From NCBI RefSeq assembly GCF_029167105.1, contig NZ_JARFML010000002.1, positions 1 through 64,000 on the forward strand: a stretch of 64,000 nt of DNA, given 5' to 3'. A program made the position numbers and the translations under genes. This document shows positions 19,114 to 27,291 of the stretch, in pieces. The notes under the pieces were generated by a model, which was not told the origin of the DNA, made no database searches, and saw nothing but the letters and a program-made list of their open reading frames with translations. How positions within the stretch are numbered: the first letter of the stretch is position 1; each line of letters opens with the position of its first letter. The stretch is from Bradyrhizobium yuanmingense (lineage in GTDB: Bacteria; Pseudomonadota; Alphaproteobacteria; Rhizobiales; Xanthobacteraceae).

Positions 19114-19269
19114 ATGACGGACGCGAACTTTCTGCGGGAGCAACTCGCGTTGATCCGCGAACTGGCCGAGCGGGCCGATCCCCACATCAGAAAGCGACTG
19201 CTCGCCTTGGCCGAAAAATACGAGCGCCGGCTGGCGGAGCAGAGCCGGAACACGCAAGGTCGCAGCTGA
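19114..19269 (+). CDS. Small helical hypothetical protein (51 aa)
   Basis: Begins ATG 19114 (MTDANFLREQLA). The whole protein is a charged amphipathic helix ('LIRELAERADPHIRKRLLALAEKYERRLAE') with no membrane segment. 'ggagcggcg' just upstream can serve as a ribosome site. The composition and reading frame look genuine, but no function is recognised. Confidence 0.5.
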   Translation: MTDANFLREQLALIRELAERADPHIRKRLLALAEKYERRLAEQSRNTQGRS

Positions 19270-19303
19270 TCGCCCGCTGATCGTCCTTGGCGCAGGCGAT
19301 GAC

Positions 19304-19450
19304 CTATTCCATGCGCGCCTTTTCCTTCAGATCGCGGATGCGCATCTCCGCCTCGTCCTTCGAGCGGACGATCTCCGACCAATCCTCGACCCGCGCCTCC
19401 CTGCTCAGCCTCTTGAGCTCGCTCAGCTGCTCCTGCGTCGGCTTCTCCAT
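19304..19450 (-). CDS. Small protein, DUF3072-like (48 aa)
   Basis: Read on the minus strand from ATG 19450: MEKPTQEQLSEL, then 'REARVEDWSEIVRSKDEAEMRI'. The 'T-x-E-Q-L' opening and length resemble short DUF3072 proteins, which often have a helix-hairpin of this kind. aggagtgag provides a Shine-Dalgarno sequence. It is soluble and charged, and lies tail to tail with the 51-aa gene. Confidence 0.5.
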   Translation of the reverse strand: MEKPTQEQLSELKRLSREARVEDWSEIVRSKDEAEMRIRDLKEKARME

Positions 19451-19596
19451 GCCTCACTCCTAGGCGGTGTTGGCAACACAATGTTGAGAACCAGCGGGAG
19501 GCTCGCGTGTTCCTGGAGAGTGCTCGGGCGTGCCGGATCAACAGAAACCTCGCCTGCCCTGTTGCCTGGCCGCGCCTTCCCGACCATATTGCGGCC

Positions 19597-19977
19597 ATGA
19601 CCAAGAAGCCCTTCCGCCTCACGCCCTACCAGGTGCAGTTCCTGCTCGTGGTCGGATTCGTCACCGTCGGCTGCGCGCTCTACGTGCGCTATCTCGCGAT
19701 CGAGTTTTCGCAGGTCGCGCTCGCCTGCGACGCCGGGCTTCAGACCCTGGTCTGCAAGTCGCGCTCGGTCTCGACCGTGCTGTTCAAGAATTCGGTATTC
19801 GGCATCGTGGCGCTGGTGGTTGCGACGCTGAACCTGATGCGACCGTCGATCGTGCTGCTGACCGTCGGCCTTATCGCCGCCGGCCTCGGCATCGTGCTCT
19901 ACAATGTCGTGCTGTCGGGCCTTGCGATCGGCCTGCTTATTCTTGGCTTTGCTCGGCCCGCGCCCGCCACAGCGTGA
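19597..19977 (+). CDS. Small integral membrane protein (126 aa)
   Basis: Three membrane helices by eye: 'VQFLLVVGFVTVGCALYV', 'SVFGIVALVVATLNLM' and 'IVLLTVGLIAAGLGIVLYNVV'. A pair of cysteines between helices 1 and 2 ('ACDAGLQTLVCKS') could form a periplasmic disulfide. Its 3' end overlaps the 3' end of ndvC on the opposite strand by 41 bases. Function unknown; it may be linked to the glucan locus by position only. Confidence 0.7.
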   Translation: MTKKPFRLTPYQVQFLLVVGFVTVGCALYVRYLAIEFSQVALACDAGLQTLVCKSRSVSTVLFKNSVFGIVALVVATLNLMRPSIVLLTVGLIAAGLGIVLYNVVLSGLAIGLLILGFARPAPATA

Positions 19978-21616
19978 GCGCGAACAACAGATAGATCGCG
20001 CAGGTCCATAGCGACTGCCAATTGTCGCGGCCTTCGTTGAACAGCACGTACACGGCGGACAGCGCCAGCACCCCCGCGAACACCGCTTCGGCGATCGGAC
20101 GCTGGCCGATCTGCGGCCGGTTCAGCATCAGAAGCGCAAACGGCACCACAGCCATCGTCAGCGCGGCGTAAGGAAAATCCTTGTAACGCGGATCGAACAC
20201 GAAGCCGAGCGCGGTCGCAGAAGCGATCACCGCGGTCACCGCCAGCGTCAGGCCGAGCACCGCCGTGAGCTTCGACCATTTCCGGCCCTCGCGCGGGCCG
20301 AGCAGGTCGAGGAAGGTCGGCAGGCTGCGGCCGATCACCATCGCCTGCGCGCAGAAGATCGGCGACAGGATGCCGGCCAGCAGCAACGCGCCCCAGAGCA
20401 GCCAGCCGCCGATCCCGAAGCTCTCGTAATACATCTTGTCGGCGCCGATCCCGAGCAGGATTCCGGCGGTCGTCGCCGAGATGCCGACGCCGAGCCAGGC
20501 CGGGAAGCGCGGCGTCCACGGCCGGCGGCGCAGCGTGATCAGCGCGACCGCGAACACCAGCACGGAAAGCCCCATGCCGGCGCCCATGTACCATTTCCAG
20601 TACGGGAAATTGCTGATCGGCTGTCCCGGCGGATATTTCAGGCTCCGGCGCACCGAGTCGTAGAGGCCCCAATAGCCTCCGACGGTGCCTTCCAGCCTGC
20701 GCTTCCACGGCTGGTCGTAGGACTCGATCAGGTTGACGCGGAACTTCTGCGCCTTCGCAAGGCTCAGGATTTCCGAGACGACACGCGCCTGATTGGTGCG
20801 CGAGGGCAGCGCGCCGTCGCGCATGCGGCCCGCGCTCGGCCAGCCGGTTTCGCCGATCAGGATCTCCTTGCCGGGAAACGCCACCGCCATGCGCTCGCGG
20901 ATCTGTTCGACATGGGCGGCAGCGAACTTTGCCTTGATCGGGAAATCCTCCCAATAGGGCAGGATATGAATCGTGACGAAGTCGACGGCGTCATACACCT
21001 CGCGGTTCTTCAGCCAATATTCCCACACATCGGCATAGGTGACGGGCACGCCGACCTGGGTCTTCACCAGGCGGATGAGAGCGACGAGGTCCGCCGTCGT
21101 CATCTCACCGCGCAGCAGCACCTCGTTGCCGACGATGACGGAGGTGATGACGTCAGGGAATTGCTTGATGAGGCGAATGGCGAGCCCGGCCTGCTCGTAA
21201 TTCTTGGTGCGGTTGCTCGAGAGCCAGATGCCCTGCAGCACCTTCATCCCGCCGACCTTGGCGGCGATCGCCGGCACCTGGTCGAGCCCGTTCTCCATCG
21301 AATAGGTGCGGACGCAGTCGGTGATCTCCTTGAGCTGGCGCAGGTCCTGCTCGATCTGGTCTGCCTCGATATGGGTCCATGCCTCCAGCGGCGACTGCTC
21401 GCCGCGGAACGGCGCGTAGGAGACGCATTGAACCTTGTCGGCGGGGTCGATCGGGGCGCGCGCGAGCGTGATTGGCGTGGCAAGCCACCACCACACGGCA
21501 GCGATCGCACCCAGTGAGACGAGCAGAAGCGCCAGTGGCGTACGAAGAGAAATCGGTTCCGTCCTCCGCGAAGGGCCGTCGATTACCTTCTCGCACGCCG
21601 TCTGCCAAGGGGGCAC
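19937..21616 (-). CDS. ndvC: NdvC: membrane GH17-like glucanosyltransferase for beta-(1,6) linkages
   Basis: 559 residues with an apparent GTG start. One membrane helix (about 25-45) is followed by a periplasmic glycoside hydrolase family 17-like domain (about 60-325). Candidate catalytic glutamates are E165 in 'IVGNEVLLRGE' and E256 in 'IGETGWPSAG'. Several C-terminal membrane helices follow from about residue 335. NdvC of Bradyrhizobium is known to affect beta-(1,6) linkages in cyclic glucans needed for nodulation and osmotic adaptation. Length and topology fit, and divergence from ndvD/ndvB matches that locus. The mechanism, probably transglycosylation of a beta-1,3 glucan, is inferred from the GH17 motifs. 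Confidence 0.88.
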   Translation of the reverse strand: MPPWQTACEKVIDGPSRRTEPISLRTPLALLLVSLGAIAAVWWWLATPITLARAPIDPADKVQCVSYAPFRGEQSPLEAWTHIEADQIEQDLRQLKEITDCVRTYSMENGLDQVPAIAAKVGGMKVLQGIWLSSNRTKNYEQAGLAIRLIKQFPDVITSVIVGNEVLLRGEMTTADLVALIRLVKTQVGVPVTYADVWEYWLKNREVYDAVDFVTIHILPYWEDFPIKAKFAAAHVEQIRERMAVAFPGKEILIGETGWPSAGRMRDGALPSRTNQARVVSEILSLAKAQKFRVNLIESYDQPWKRRLEGTVGGYWGLYDSVRRSLKYPPGQPISNFPYWKWYMGAGMGLSVLVFAVALITLRRRPWTPRFPAWLGVGISATTAGILLGIGADKMYYESFGIGGWLLWGALLLAGILSPIFCAQAMVIGRSLPTFLDLLGPREGRKWSKLTAVLGLTLAVTAVIASATALGFVFDPRYKDFPYAALTMAVVPFALLMLNRPQIGQRPIAEAVFAGVLALSAVYVLFNEGRDNWQSLWTCAIYLLFALTLWRARAEQSQE

Positions 21617-21681
21617 GTCCGGCGGATCCCTTGCGCCCCCAAAGGAATTTAACTGTGCCGGTTCAACCGTGATCTAGGATC

Positions 21682-22413
21682 GTGACTTTGCTGGACAAAA
21701 TTCGAAATACAGGTCATGGACTCCGAAAGACTTTTCCGCCGCATTGGAGACCCATTTGGACGCCATCAGCTAGCGCGTCCGCGGGGCTCCTGACGCGGAC
21801 GGCCAGCGGATACATTGGGGAATTCATGCGGCAACGGGTGTTCGAGTCACGAAATGCGGTCCTGCGGCAGTTCGCCGCCACCTTGGCCGTCTCCTGCCTG
21901 CTCGTTCTGACCGGTGCTGGCGGCGCCTCCGCGCAGAGCGGTCCCCCGGGACCCGAACAGGGCAAGGCGGCCGCCCAGCCCGCCGACGCCGCCAAGGACG
22001 CCGCCCAGAATCAGCGCCGCACCGACGAGTTCGCGGAAGCCGCCCAGGTCATCAACGGCCCGGCCGGCAATCCCGAATGCGTCTGGCTCGGCCGGCGCGT
22101 GGTGCGGCTGATGTGGCGGGATGACCTCGATACCGCGTTCCGCCATCTGGACCTCTACGACCGCTTCGGCTGCCCCGGCGGCCACATCCAGGCCGCGTTC
22201 CGCTGCCTGACCCGCTTCGGCGGCCAGATCGATCCCAAGGTGGCGGAAACCCTGGATAGCCGTGTGCACGCGTGCTGGATCAACCCGGCCGCCCAGCCGC
22301 AGCAGGCGGCGGCCGCGGCCGCCCAGCCGGCAGCGCCGGCCGCCAATGCGCAGCCGCAGCCGGCCGCGAGCCCCTCGCCTGCCGCAAGCCCGTCCCCCAC
22401 GCCGGCGAAATAG
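21682..22413 (+). CDS. ndvD: NdvD: single-membrane-segment protein for cyclic glucan synthesis
   Basis: 243 residues from GTG 21682; an alternative ATG at 21826 would give 195 residues beginning directly before the hydrophobic segment ('FAATLAVSCLLVLTGAGGASAQ'). Assigned mainly by position: Bradyrhizobium ndvD lies between ndvC and ndvB and encodes a protein of about 26 kDa with one membrane segment, which this matches. The mature part has four to five cysteines ('GNPECVWLGRR', 'DRFGCPGGH', 'FRCLTRFGG', 'VHACWINP') that suggest disulfides, and ends in an Ala/Pro/Gln-rich tail. No catalytic domain is seen. Confidence 0.75.
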   Translation: MTLLDKIRNTGHGLRKTFPPHWRPIWTPSASASAGLLTRTASGYIGEFMRQRVFESRNAVLRQFAATLAVSCLLVLTGAGGASAQSGPPGPEQGKAAAQPADAAKDAAQNQRRTDEFAEAAQVINGPAGNPECVWLGRRVVRLMWRDDLDTAFRHLDLYDRFGCPGGHIQAAFRCLTRFGGQIDPKVAETLDSRVHACWINPAAQPQQAAAAAAQPAAPAANAQPQPAASPSPAASPSPTPAK

Positions 22414-22644
22414 CCCAAGCCAAAATAGCCCCGGTCGTTTCAGCTGCCGTTCAGGAACGATCGGCCATAGAGACGGTTGGCACTGCCGCGCGTCGTTCGA
22501 AAAGGCCATGCCCTCATAAGGACATGAGGCCATGACAGTTGTGGAACCGCGTGGCAGAGATATGCTTCCCTTGCCGCGGACACGGTCGGATCTCGGGGTC
22601 GGATCCGCTTCCCTGCCACCTCAGCCCCTATTGGTTTAGCCGCG

Positions 22645-25308
22645 ATGCGCGTTGTCGCCGCCGTTCTGTTGCTCGTGTCTGCGCTCCACGCAGGCATCTG
22701 GGGAGTCCTGCGCGACAGGGAACCTGCGCCGGACTTCAAGGGCCTGGTGCCGAGCCTGTCCTATACGCCGTTCGAGCCGGGCCATGTCGTCGACCTCAAC
22801 GCCGACCCCGACAAGATTCGCGCGGACTTGAAGAAGCTCTCGACCCTCACGCGAGCGATCCGGTCCTACACCGCGACGGAAGGCAGCGAGCTGGTGCCGC
22901 CGATCGCGGCCGAGTTCGGCCTCAAGGTCACGATCGGCGCGTGGATCGACAAGGACGAGGATCGCAACGAGCGGGAGATCAAGGCCGCCATCGAGCTCGC
23001 CCGCAAGAACAGCAACGTGATCGGCATCGTGGTCGGCAACGAGGTGATCTACCGCGGCGAGATGAAGGTCGAGGACCTCATCAGCAAGATCAAGAAGGTC
23101 AAGAGCGCGGTCCGTGTTCCCGTGACGACGGGCGAGATCTGGAACATCTGGCGCGATTTTCCGGACCTCGCCTCGAGCGTCGACTTCATCGCCGCGCACG
23201 TGCTGCCCTATTGGGAAAATTTCCGTTCGGATCAGGCCGTCGACCAGGCCGTGGACCGCTATAACCTCCTGCGCAATCAGTTCCCGGGCAAGCGCATCGT
23301 GATCGCCGAGTTCGGCTGGCCGAGCGCAGGCTATAATTTGCGCAACGCAGACCCAGGTCCGTTCCAGCAGGCGCTGACCTTGCGCAACTTCGTCACCCGC
23401 GCCGAAGCGCTCGGCATGGACTACAACATCGTCGAAGCCCTCGATCGGCCCTGGAAATTCTTCGAAGGCGGCGTCGGTCCGTATTGGGGCGTCCTCAATG
23501 CCAGCGGCGAGCCGAAATTCGCCTGGACCGGCCCGGTCGAGAACCCCGACTATTGGAAGCTGATGGGCATCGCGCTGCTGGTCGGCGTGCTGCTGTCGCT
23601 GCCGATCCTGCGGATCGAGAAGGCGACCGCGACGCAAGCCTTCCTGCTGTCGGCGACCGCCAACGGCGTCGGCGCCTGGGCCGCGACCGTGTTCGCCTAT
23701 TGGAACGGCCACTACTTCCTGTTCGGCTCGGCCTTCGCGCTGACGCTCGGCATGATCCTCCTTGTTCCGCTGGTCCTCATCGCGATGGCGCGCATCGACG
23801 AGATCGCCGCGGTCGCCTTCGGCCGGGCGCCACAGCGGCTGATCACGAAGGACAAGCCGGTCGAGAACGTGCCCGAGGAATACTGCCCGAAAGTCTCGAT
23901 CCATATCCCCGCTTATTTCGAGCCCGTCGAGATGCTGAAGCAGACGCTGGATGCGCTGTCGCGGCTGAACTACCCGAACTACGAATGCGTGGTCATCATC
24001 AACAACACGCCGGATCCCGCCTTCTGGCAGCCGATCCAGGACCATTGCCGCGCGCTCGGTGAACGCTTCAAGTTCATCAACGCCGAGAAGGTGCAGGGCT
24101 TCAAGGCCGGCGCGCTCCGGATCGCGATGGACCGCACCGCCGCCGATGCCGAGATCATCGGCATCCTCGATGCCGACTATGTCGTCGAGCCCGACTGGCT
24201 CAAGGACCTCGTGCCGGCCTTCGCCGATCCGCGCGTCGGCCTCGTGCAGGCGCCGCAGGAGCACCGCGACGGCGACCTGTCGATCATGCACTACATCATG
24301 AACGGCGAATATGCCGGCTTCTTTGACATCGGCATGGTCCAGCGCAACGAGACCAACGCCATCATCGTGCACGGCACGATGTGCCTGATCCGCCGCGCCG
24401 CGATGGACATGGCCGGCGGCTGGTCGTCCGACACGATCTGCGAGGATTCGGATCTCGGCCTTGCGATCCAGGAGCTCGGCTGGACCACCCACTACACCAA
24501 CACCCGCTACGGCGCAGGCCTGCTGCCGGACACCTACGAGGCCTTCAAGAAGCAGCGGCACCGCTGGGCCTATGGCGGTCTGCAGATCGTCAAGAAGCAC
24601 TGGCGCCGCTTCCTGCCCGGCGCGAGCCGGCTGACGCCCGACCAGAAGCGCGAATATGGCCTCGGCTGGCTGAACTGGCTGGGCGCCGAAAGCCTCGGCG
24701 TGGTCGTGGCGCTGCTCAACCTCATCTGGGTGCCGATCGTCGCCTTCGCCGACATCGCCATTCCCGACAAGATCCTGACGCTGCCGATCATCGGCGCCTT
24801 CATCGTCTCGCTGGTGCACTTTCTGTCGATGTACCGCGCCCGCGTCGCCATCAAGCCCGGCCAGATGCTGGGCGCCATGATCGCGGCGATGAGCGTGCAA
24901 TGGACGGTGTCGCGCGCAGTGGCGCAGGGCCTGATCACCGAGCACATCGCCTTCGCCCGCACCTCCAAAGGCGGCCTGTCCCGCATGTCGATCGAGTTCC
25001 AGGCGTTCTGGGAGGCCGTGATCGGCACCCTGCTGCTGGTCGGCGCCGGCGTGCTGATCGCCACCAACAGCTACAAGCAGATCACCGAGATCTACATCTT
25101 CGCCGGCGTCCTGGTGCTGCAGAGCCTGCCGTTCCTCGCCGCGGTTGCGATTGCCATCCTCGAGCTCAGCCGCATCAACTCGTTCCAGTTCTGGCGCGAC
25201 AGCGCGATCCGCACCGCCGAGCTGATCGGCCTGCGCCCGGTCGCGCTGCCCCACCCGACCGGTACGCCGCAGCCGGTGCCGAGCGAGGTGCGGCGCGAGA
25301 CGAACTGA
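22645..25308 (+). CDS. ndvB: NdvB: cyclic beta-(1,3)-glucan synthase (GH17-like domain fused to GT2)
   Basis: 887 residues. A signal/membrane segment leads to a GH17-like domain (about 35-290) with E133 in 'VVGNEVIYRGE' and E222 in 'IAEFGWPSAG'. Membrane helices then precede a processive family 2 glycosyltransferase: 'VSIHIPAYFEP' near 417, the DAD motif at 509-511 in 'GILDADYVV', the acid pair in 'TICEDSDLG' near 600, and 'QRHRW' at 637-641. More helices follow. It polymerises UDP-glucose into beta-1,3-glucan, and the GH17 domain could cyclise or branch the product outside the cytoplasm. NdvC has a similar GH17 domain without the GT2 part. The 231-base gap from ndvD shows no clear second promoter. 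Confidence 0.93.
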   Translation: MRVVAAVLLLVSALHAGIWGVLRDREPAPDFKGLVPSLSYTPFEPGHVVDLNADPDKIRADLKKLSTLTRAIRSYTATEGSELVPPIAAEFGLKVTIGAWIDKDEDRNEREIKAAIELARKNSNVIGIVVGNEVIYRGEMKVEDLISKIKKVKSAVRVPVTTGEIWNIWRDFPDLASSVDFIAAHVLPYWENFRSDQAVDQAVDRYNLLRNQFPGKRIVIAEFGWPSAGYNLRNADPGPFQQALTLRNFVTRAEALGMDYNIVEALDRPWKFFEGGVGPYWGVLNASGEPKFAWTGPVENPDYWKLMGIALLVGVLLSLPILRIEKATATQAFLLSATANGVGAWAATVFAYWNGHYFLFGSAFALTLGMILLVPLVLIAMARIDEIAAVAFGRAPQRLITKDKPVENVPEEYCPKVSIHIPAYFEPVEMLKQTLDALSRLNYPNYECVVIINNTPDPAFWQPIQDHCRALGERFKFINAEKVQGFKAGALRIAMDRTAADAEIIGILDADYVVEPDWLKDLVPAFADPRVGLVQAPQEHRDGDLSIMHYIMNGEYAGFFDIGMVQRNETNAIIVHGTMCLIRRAAMDMAGGWSSDTICEDSDLGLAIQELGWTTHYTNTRYGAGLLPDTYEAFKKQRHRWAYGGLQIVKKHWRRFLPGASRLTPDQKREYGLGWLNWLGAESLGVVVALLNLIWVPIVAFADIAIPDKILTLPIIGAFIVSLVHFLSMYRARVAIKPGQMLGAMIAAMSVQWTVSRAVAQGLITEHIAFARTSKGGLSRMSIEFQAFWEAVIGTLLLVGAGVLIATNSYKQITEIYIFAGVLVLQSLPFLAAVAIAILELSRINSFQFWRDSAIRTAELIGLRPVALPHPTGTPQPVPSEVRRETN

Positions 25309-25314
25309 TCCGGC

Positions 25315-25368
25315 TCCACGCCGGTGTTTGGACCTCGAGCTTTGAAGTTACGAGGTCTTCGGCGTGGA
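25315..25368. other. Long stem-loop after ndvB; rest of the gap unremarkable
   Basis: Immediately after ndvB, tccacgccg pairs with cggcgtgga, and inside it gacctcg pairs with cgaggtc around a 13-base loop. There is no T-run, so it is not a classic intrinsic terminator, but it could protect the ndvB mRNA end. From 25369 to the tRNA at 25626 (about 257 bases) I see no convincing gene or repeat. Confidence 0.55.
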
Positions 25369-25625
25369 TGACCGGCCGCCAATTGAGGTGAAAATTCCAG
25401 CCTAAGCGACGGATAGCCCAAGCAAATCCCCGCTGCTGCCGCGATCTTCGGCAACCACCCGCACTATTGACCTCCGCAGCCACTCCCCCTACACAGCGCG
25501 GGCCGAAGGCATGATCCGGAAACAGCCGGTTTTCCCCGCAACGCGATCTCTAGGCGAAGCGGCAAGACATGCCTCTCGAATGTCCGAACACGATGGCGAT
25601 CTCTTCGAGCCATCAGCGGCCATGG

Positions 25626-25701
25626 GAGCGCGTAGCTCAGCCGGTAGAGCACGTGACTTTTAATCACGGGGTCCTGGGTTCGAGCCCCAGCGCGCTCACC
25701 A
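25626..25701 (+). tRNA. tRNA-Lys (UUU anticodon), CCA encoded
   Basis: 76 bases. The acceptor stem gagcgcg pairs with cgcgctc, followed by discriminator A and encoded CCA. The D-arm is gctcagccggtagagc. The anticodon arm is cgtga-cttttaa-tcacg with anticodon TTT, and the T-arm is ctggg-ttcgagc-cccag. All stems are intact. Its 3' part is duplicated at 45876, making it the probable integration target of the following island. Confidence 0.97.
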
Positions 25702-25702
25702 C
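25657..25702 (+). repeat. Island attachment repeat, left copy (within tRNA-Lys)
   Basis: A 46-base stretch running from the anticodon loop (ctttt) through the T-arm and CCA to one base beyond. It is identical to 45876-45921. Bases outside differ: upstream ga versus tt, downstream gaagc versus taaaa. This is the classic geometry of tRNA-targeted integration, with the intact gene kept on this side. Confidence 0.88.
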
Positions 25703-25794
25703 GAAGCTTTTGAAATTAAAGCTCATCTTTCGAATAGCGCGAGCGCCCAGCCCGCTCTGGTTTATAAGTTTGAGCCGAAGTTTACAAACGTCGT

Positions 25795-26292
25795 TCAGCA
25801 TGCGTTCGTTGGCGCAACTTGGCCCAACGCAGCCCCGAGAATTGTCTTCTGGTACGCGGCGAGCAAGCCGGGCTCCTCGATCGAGCCATGGTGGTGCAGC
25901 TGCCGCCAGACACCCCCACGCCGCGTGAACCAGCGCGTCGTACGGAAGCGGACCTCCATATTCGCCTCGAGGGTGACACACGTACCTTTTTCCCGACCGA
26001 CGAACAGATGCCAATCGTCGCCGCCCTGGCTGGTGAAATCGTGGAAGGTTACCTGGACGATCGCCGGCCCTCCGAACAGCTTCAAATAGCCTTCACTGAT
26101 GGACTGCCAACCGCGCCGGATGCCGCCCATTGGGTTGTCCATGCTGGGTGCGTCCCCCTGCTCCCAGTTCGCCTCTAGACCGTTAAGATCCCGTGCGTTG
26201 AAGGCTCTGTAAAAATCGATCAGTGCATCAAGTGCATCCCCATTGTGACTGCGCGCCTCGCGCCCTGTCACCTCGGTCAATCGTGCCGTCAT
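25795..26292 (-). CDS. NTF2-like / SnoaL-fold protein
   Basis: 165 residues, soluble. 'DALIDFYRAFNARDLNGLEANWEQGD' at the N-terminus is typical of NTF2-like (nuclear transport factor 2 superfamily) proteins, used as small isomerases, hydrolases or ligand-binding folds. 'GWQSISEGYLKLFGG' and 'WRQLHHHGSIEEP' continue the cone-shaped fold. ggagaaat precedes ATG 26292. It is the last gene of the putative seven-gene minus-strand operon and the gene nearest to the tRNA, where an integrase would normally lie. The substrate is unknown. Confidence 0.75.
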   Translation of the reverse strand: MTARLTEVTGREARSHNGDALDALIDFYRAFNARDLNGLEANWEQGDAPSMDNPMGGIRRGWQSISEGYLKLFGGPAIVQVTFHDFTSQGGDDWHLFVGREKGTCVTLEANMEVRFRTTRWFTRRGGVWRQLHHHGSIEEPGLLAAYQKTILGAALGQVAPTNAC

Positions 26293-26349
26293 GATATTTC
26301 TCCGTGTTGTGCGCCTTCAATAGAGACGCTTCAATCGCGAGTGCCGCTC

Positions 26350-26778
26350 TTACGCAGGTTGTCCACGCGGATCATCGTGCGCATCGTGATATTCGAGGCC
26401 GAGCGGGCCGATTGCCGAGACCTGGGTGACGTATTCGCCGGACTTCGCCCAATGAAAGTGCCAGGTCTCGCCGGGCAGCACGATGACACTACCGGGCGGA
26501 TAGGCCGTCACGTTATCGCCGTCGAAAGTTTCGCCGAGCCCGATATAGAAGACGCCCGACATGACCGTGTAGATGCGATCCTCCGGGTGTTTATGCGGCA
26601 TCAGTCTGGTGTCACCGGGCACCTTGACACGGACCACATAGGGTCCGGCCTCGGCGGGATGACCGACCATCACGGCCAAGCGCGCGCCGGGCGGAAACGC
26701 AGGGAACGGTTCCCAATTGATATCCTCAGGGAGAACTGCCCTGAACGTCGATTGGTCTGGTTGGTGATTGCGAGCCAT
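26350..26778 (-). CDS. Cupin domain protein
   Basis: 142 residues. A single cupin barrel: motif 1 is 'MPHKHPEDRIYTVMSGVFYIGLG', here split as HKH-x4-Y and the following glycine strand, and motif 2 is 'PGETWHFHWA'. The histidines (H in 'PHKHPE' and H in 'WHFHW') and E in 'PEDR' could bind a metal. Members with this sequence style are often small stress- or catabolism-linked cupins. It lies 57 bases after the NTF2-like gene start and 26 bases from the OsmC stop, so it belongs to the same operon. The reaction is unknown. Confidence 0.8.
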   Translation of the reverse strand: MARNHQPDQSTFRAVLPEDINWEPFPAFPPGARLAVMVGHPAEAGPYVVRVKVPGDTRLMPHKHPEDRIYTVMSGVFYIGLGETFDGDNVTAYPPGSVIVLPGETWHFHWAKSGEYVTQVSAIGPLGLEYHDAHDDPRGQPA

Positions 26779-26804
26779 GACGCTGTCTCCTTTTTGCCGG
26801 CCGA

Positions 26805-27221
26805 CTAGACGAGCTTGGCGTCCAGCGTGATCGTGGCGTTGAGCACCTTCGATACAGGGCAGTTTCTCTCGGCCTCTCCGGCAATGCGGGCAAAGTCGGC
26901 GTCATCAAGGTTGGGCACCTTGCCCCGCAAGGTGAGAGCCGACTTGCTGATCTTGAATCCCGGGCCATCCGGATCCAACGTCACCCCAGCCTCGGTGGAG
27001 AGCTCTGTCGGGTTGAACCCGGCAGCCTGCAAGCCGAACGCCAATGCCAAGCAGCCGGCATGGGCGACCGCGATCAGCTCTTCCGGATTGGTGCCCTTCT
27101 CGTTCTCGAAGCGGGTCTTGAAGGAATACGGGGTGGCGTCGAGTACAGCTGAATCGCTCGTGAGCTGGCCGCTCCCCGCGCGCCCGGTACCGTACCAAAC
27201 TGCCTTTGCCTTGCGGATCAT
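26805..27221 (-). CDS. OsmC/Ohr family organic hydroperoxide reductase
   Basis: 138 residues from ATG 27221 (MIRKAKAVWYGTG), preceded by gggagaa; an upstream in-frame ATG is less likely. The two redox cysteines of the family are present, in 'AHAGCLALAFG' and 'ERNCPVSKVL'. The protein reduces fatty acid or organic peroxides using dihydrolipoyl-type thiols in the cytoplasm. 'NEKGTNPEELIAVAHAGC' is typical of OsmC. It sits between the cupin and the molybdenum enzyme, suggesting protection against oxidants made during catabolism. Confidence 0.9.
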   Translation of the reverse strand: MIRKAKAVWYGTGRAGSGQLTSDSAVLDATPYSFKTRFENEKGTNPEELIAVAHAGCLALAFGLQAAGFNPTELSTEAGVTLDPDGPGFKISKSALTLRGKVPNLDDADFARIAGEAERNCPVSKVLNATITLDAKLV

Positions 27222-27291
27222 TGTCGTTCTCCCTTTTAATTCTGCCAGCATCCCCGCACGGAATTGTGTGAGACCGCTTCACTGTCTCCAG

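Noticed and set aside
22636..25254. 872-codon minus-strand frame opposite ndvB
   Set aside because: Antisense shadow of ndvB, which has complete GT2 and GH17-like motifs.
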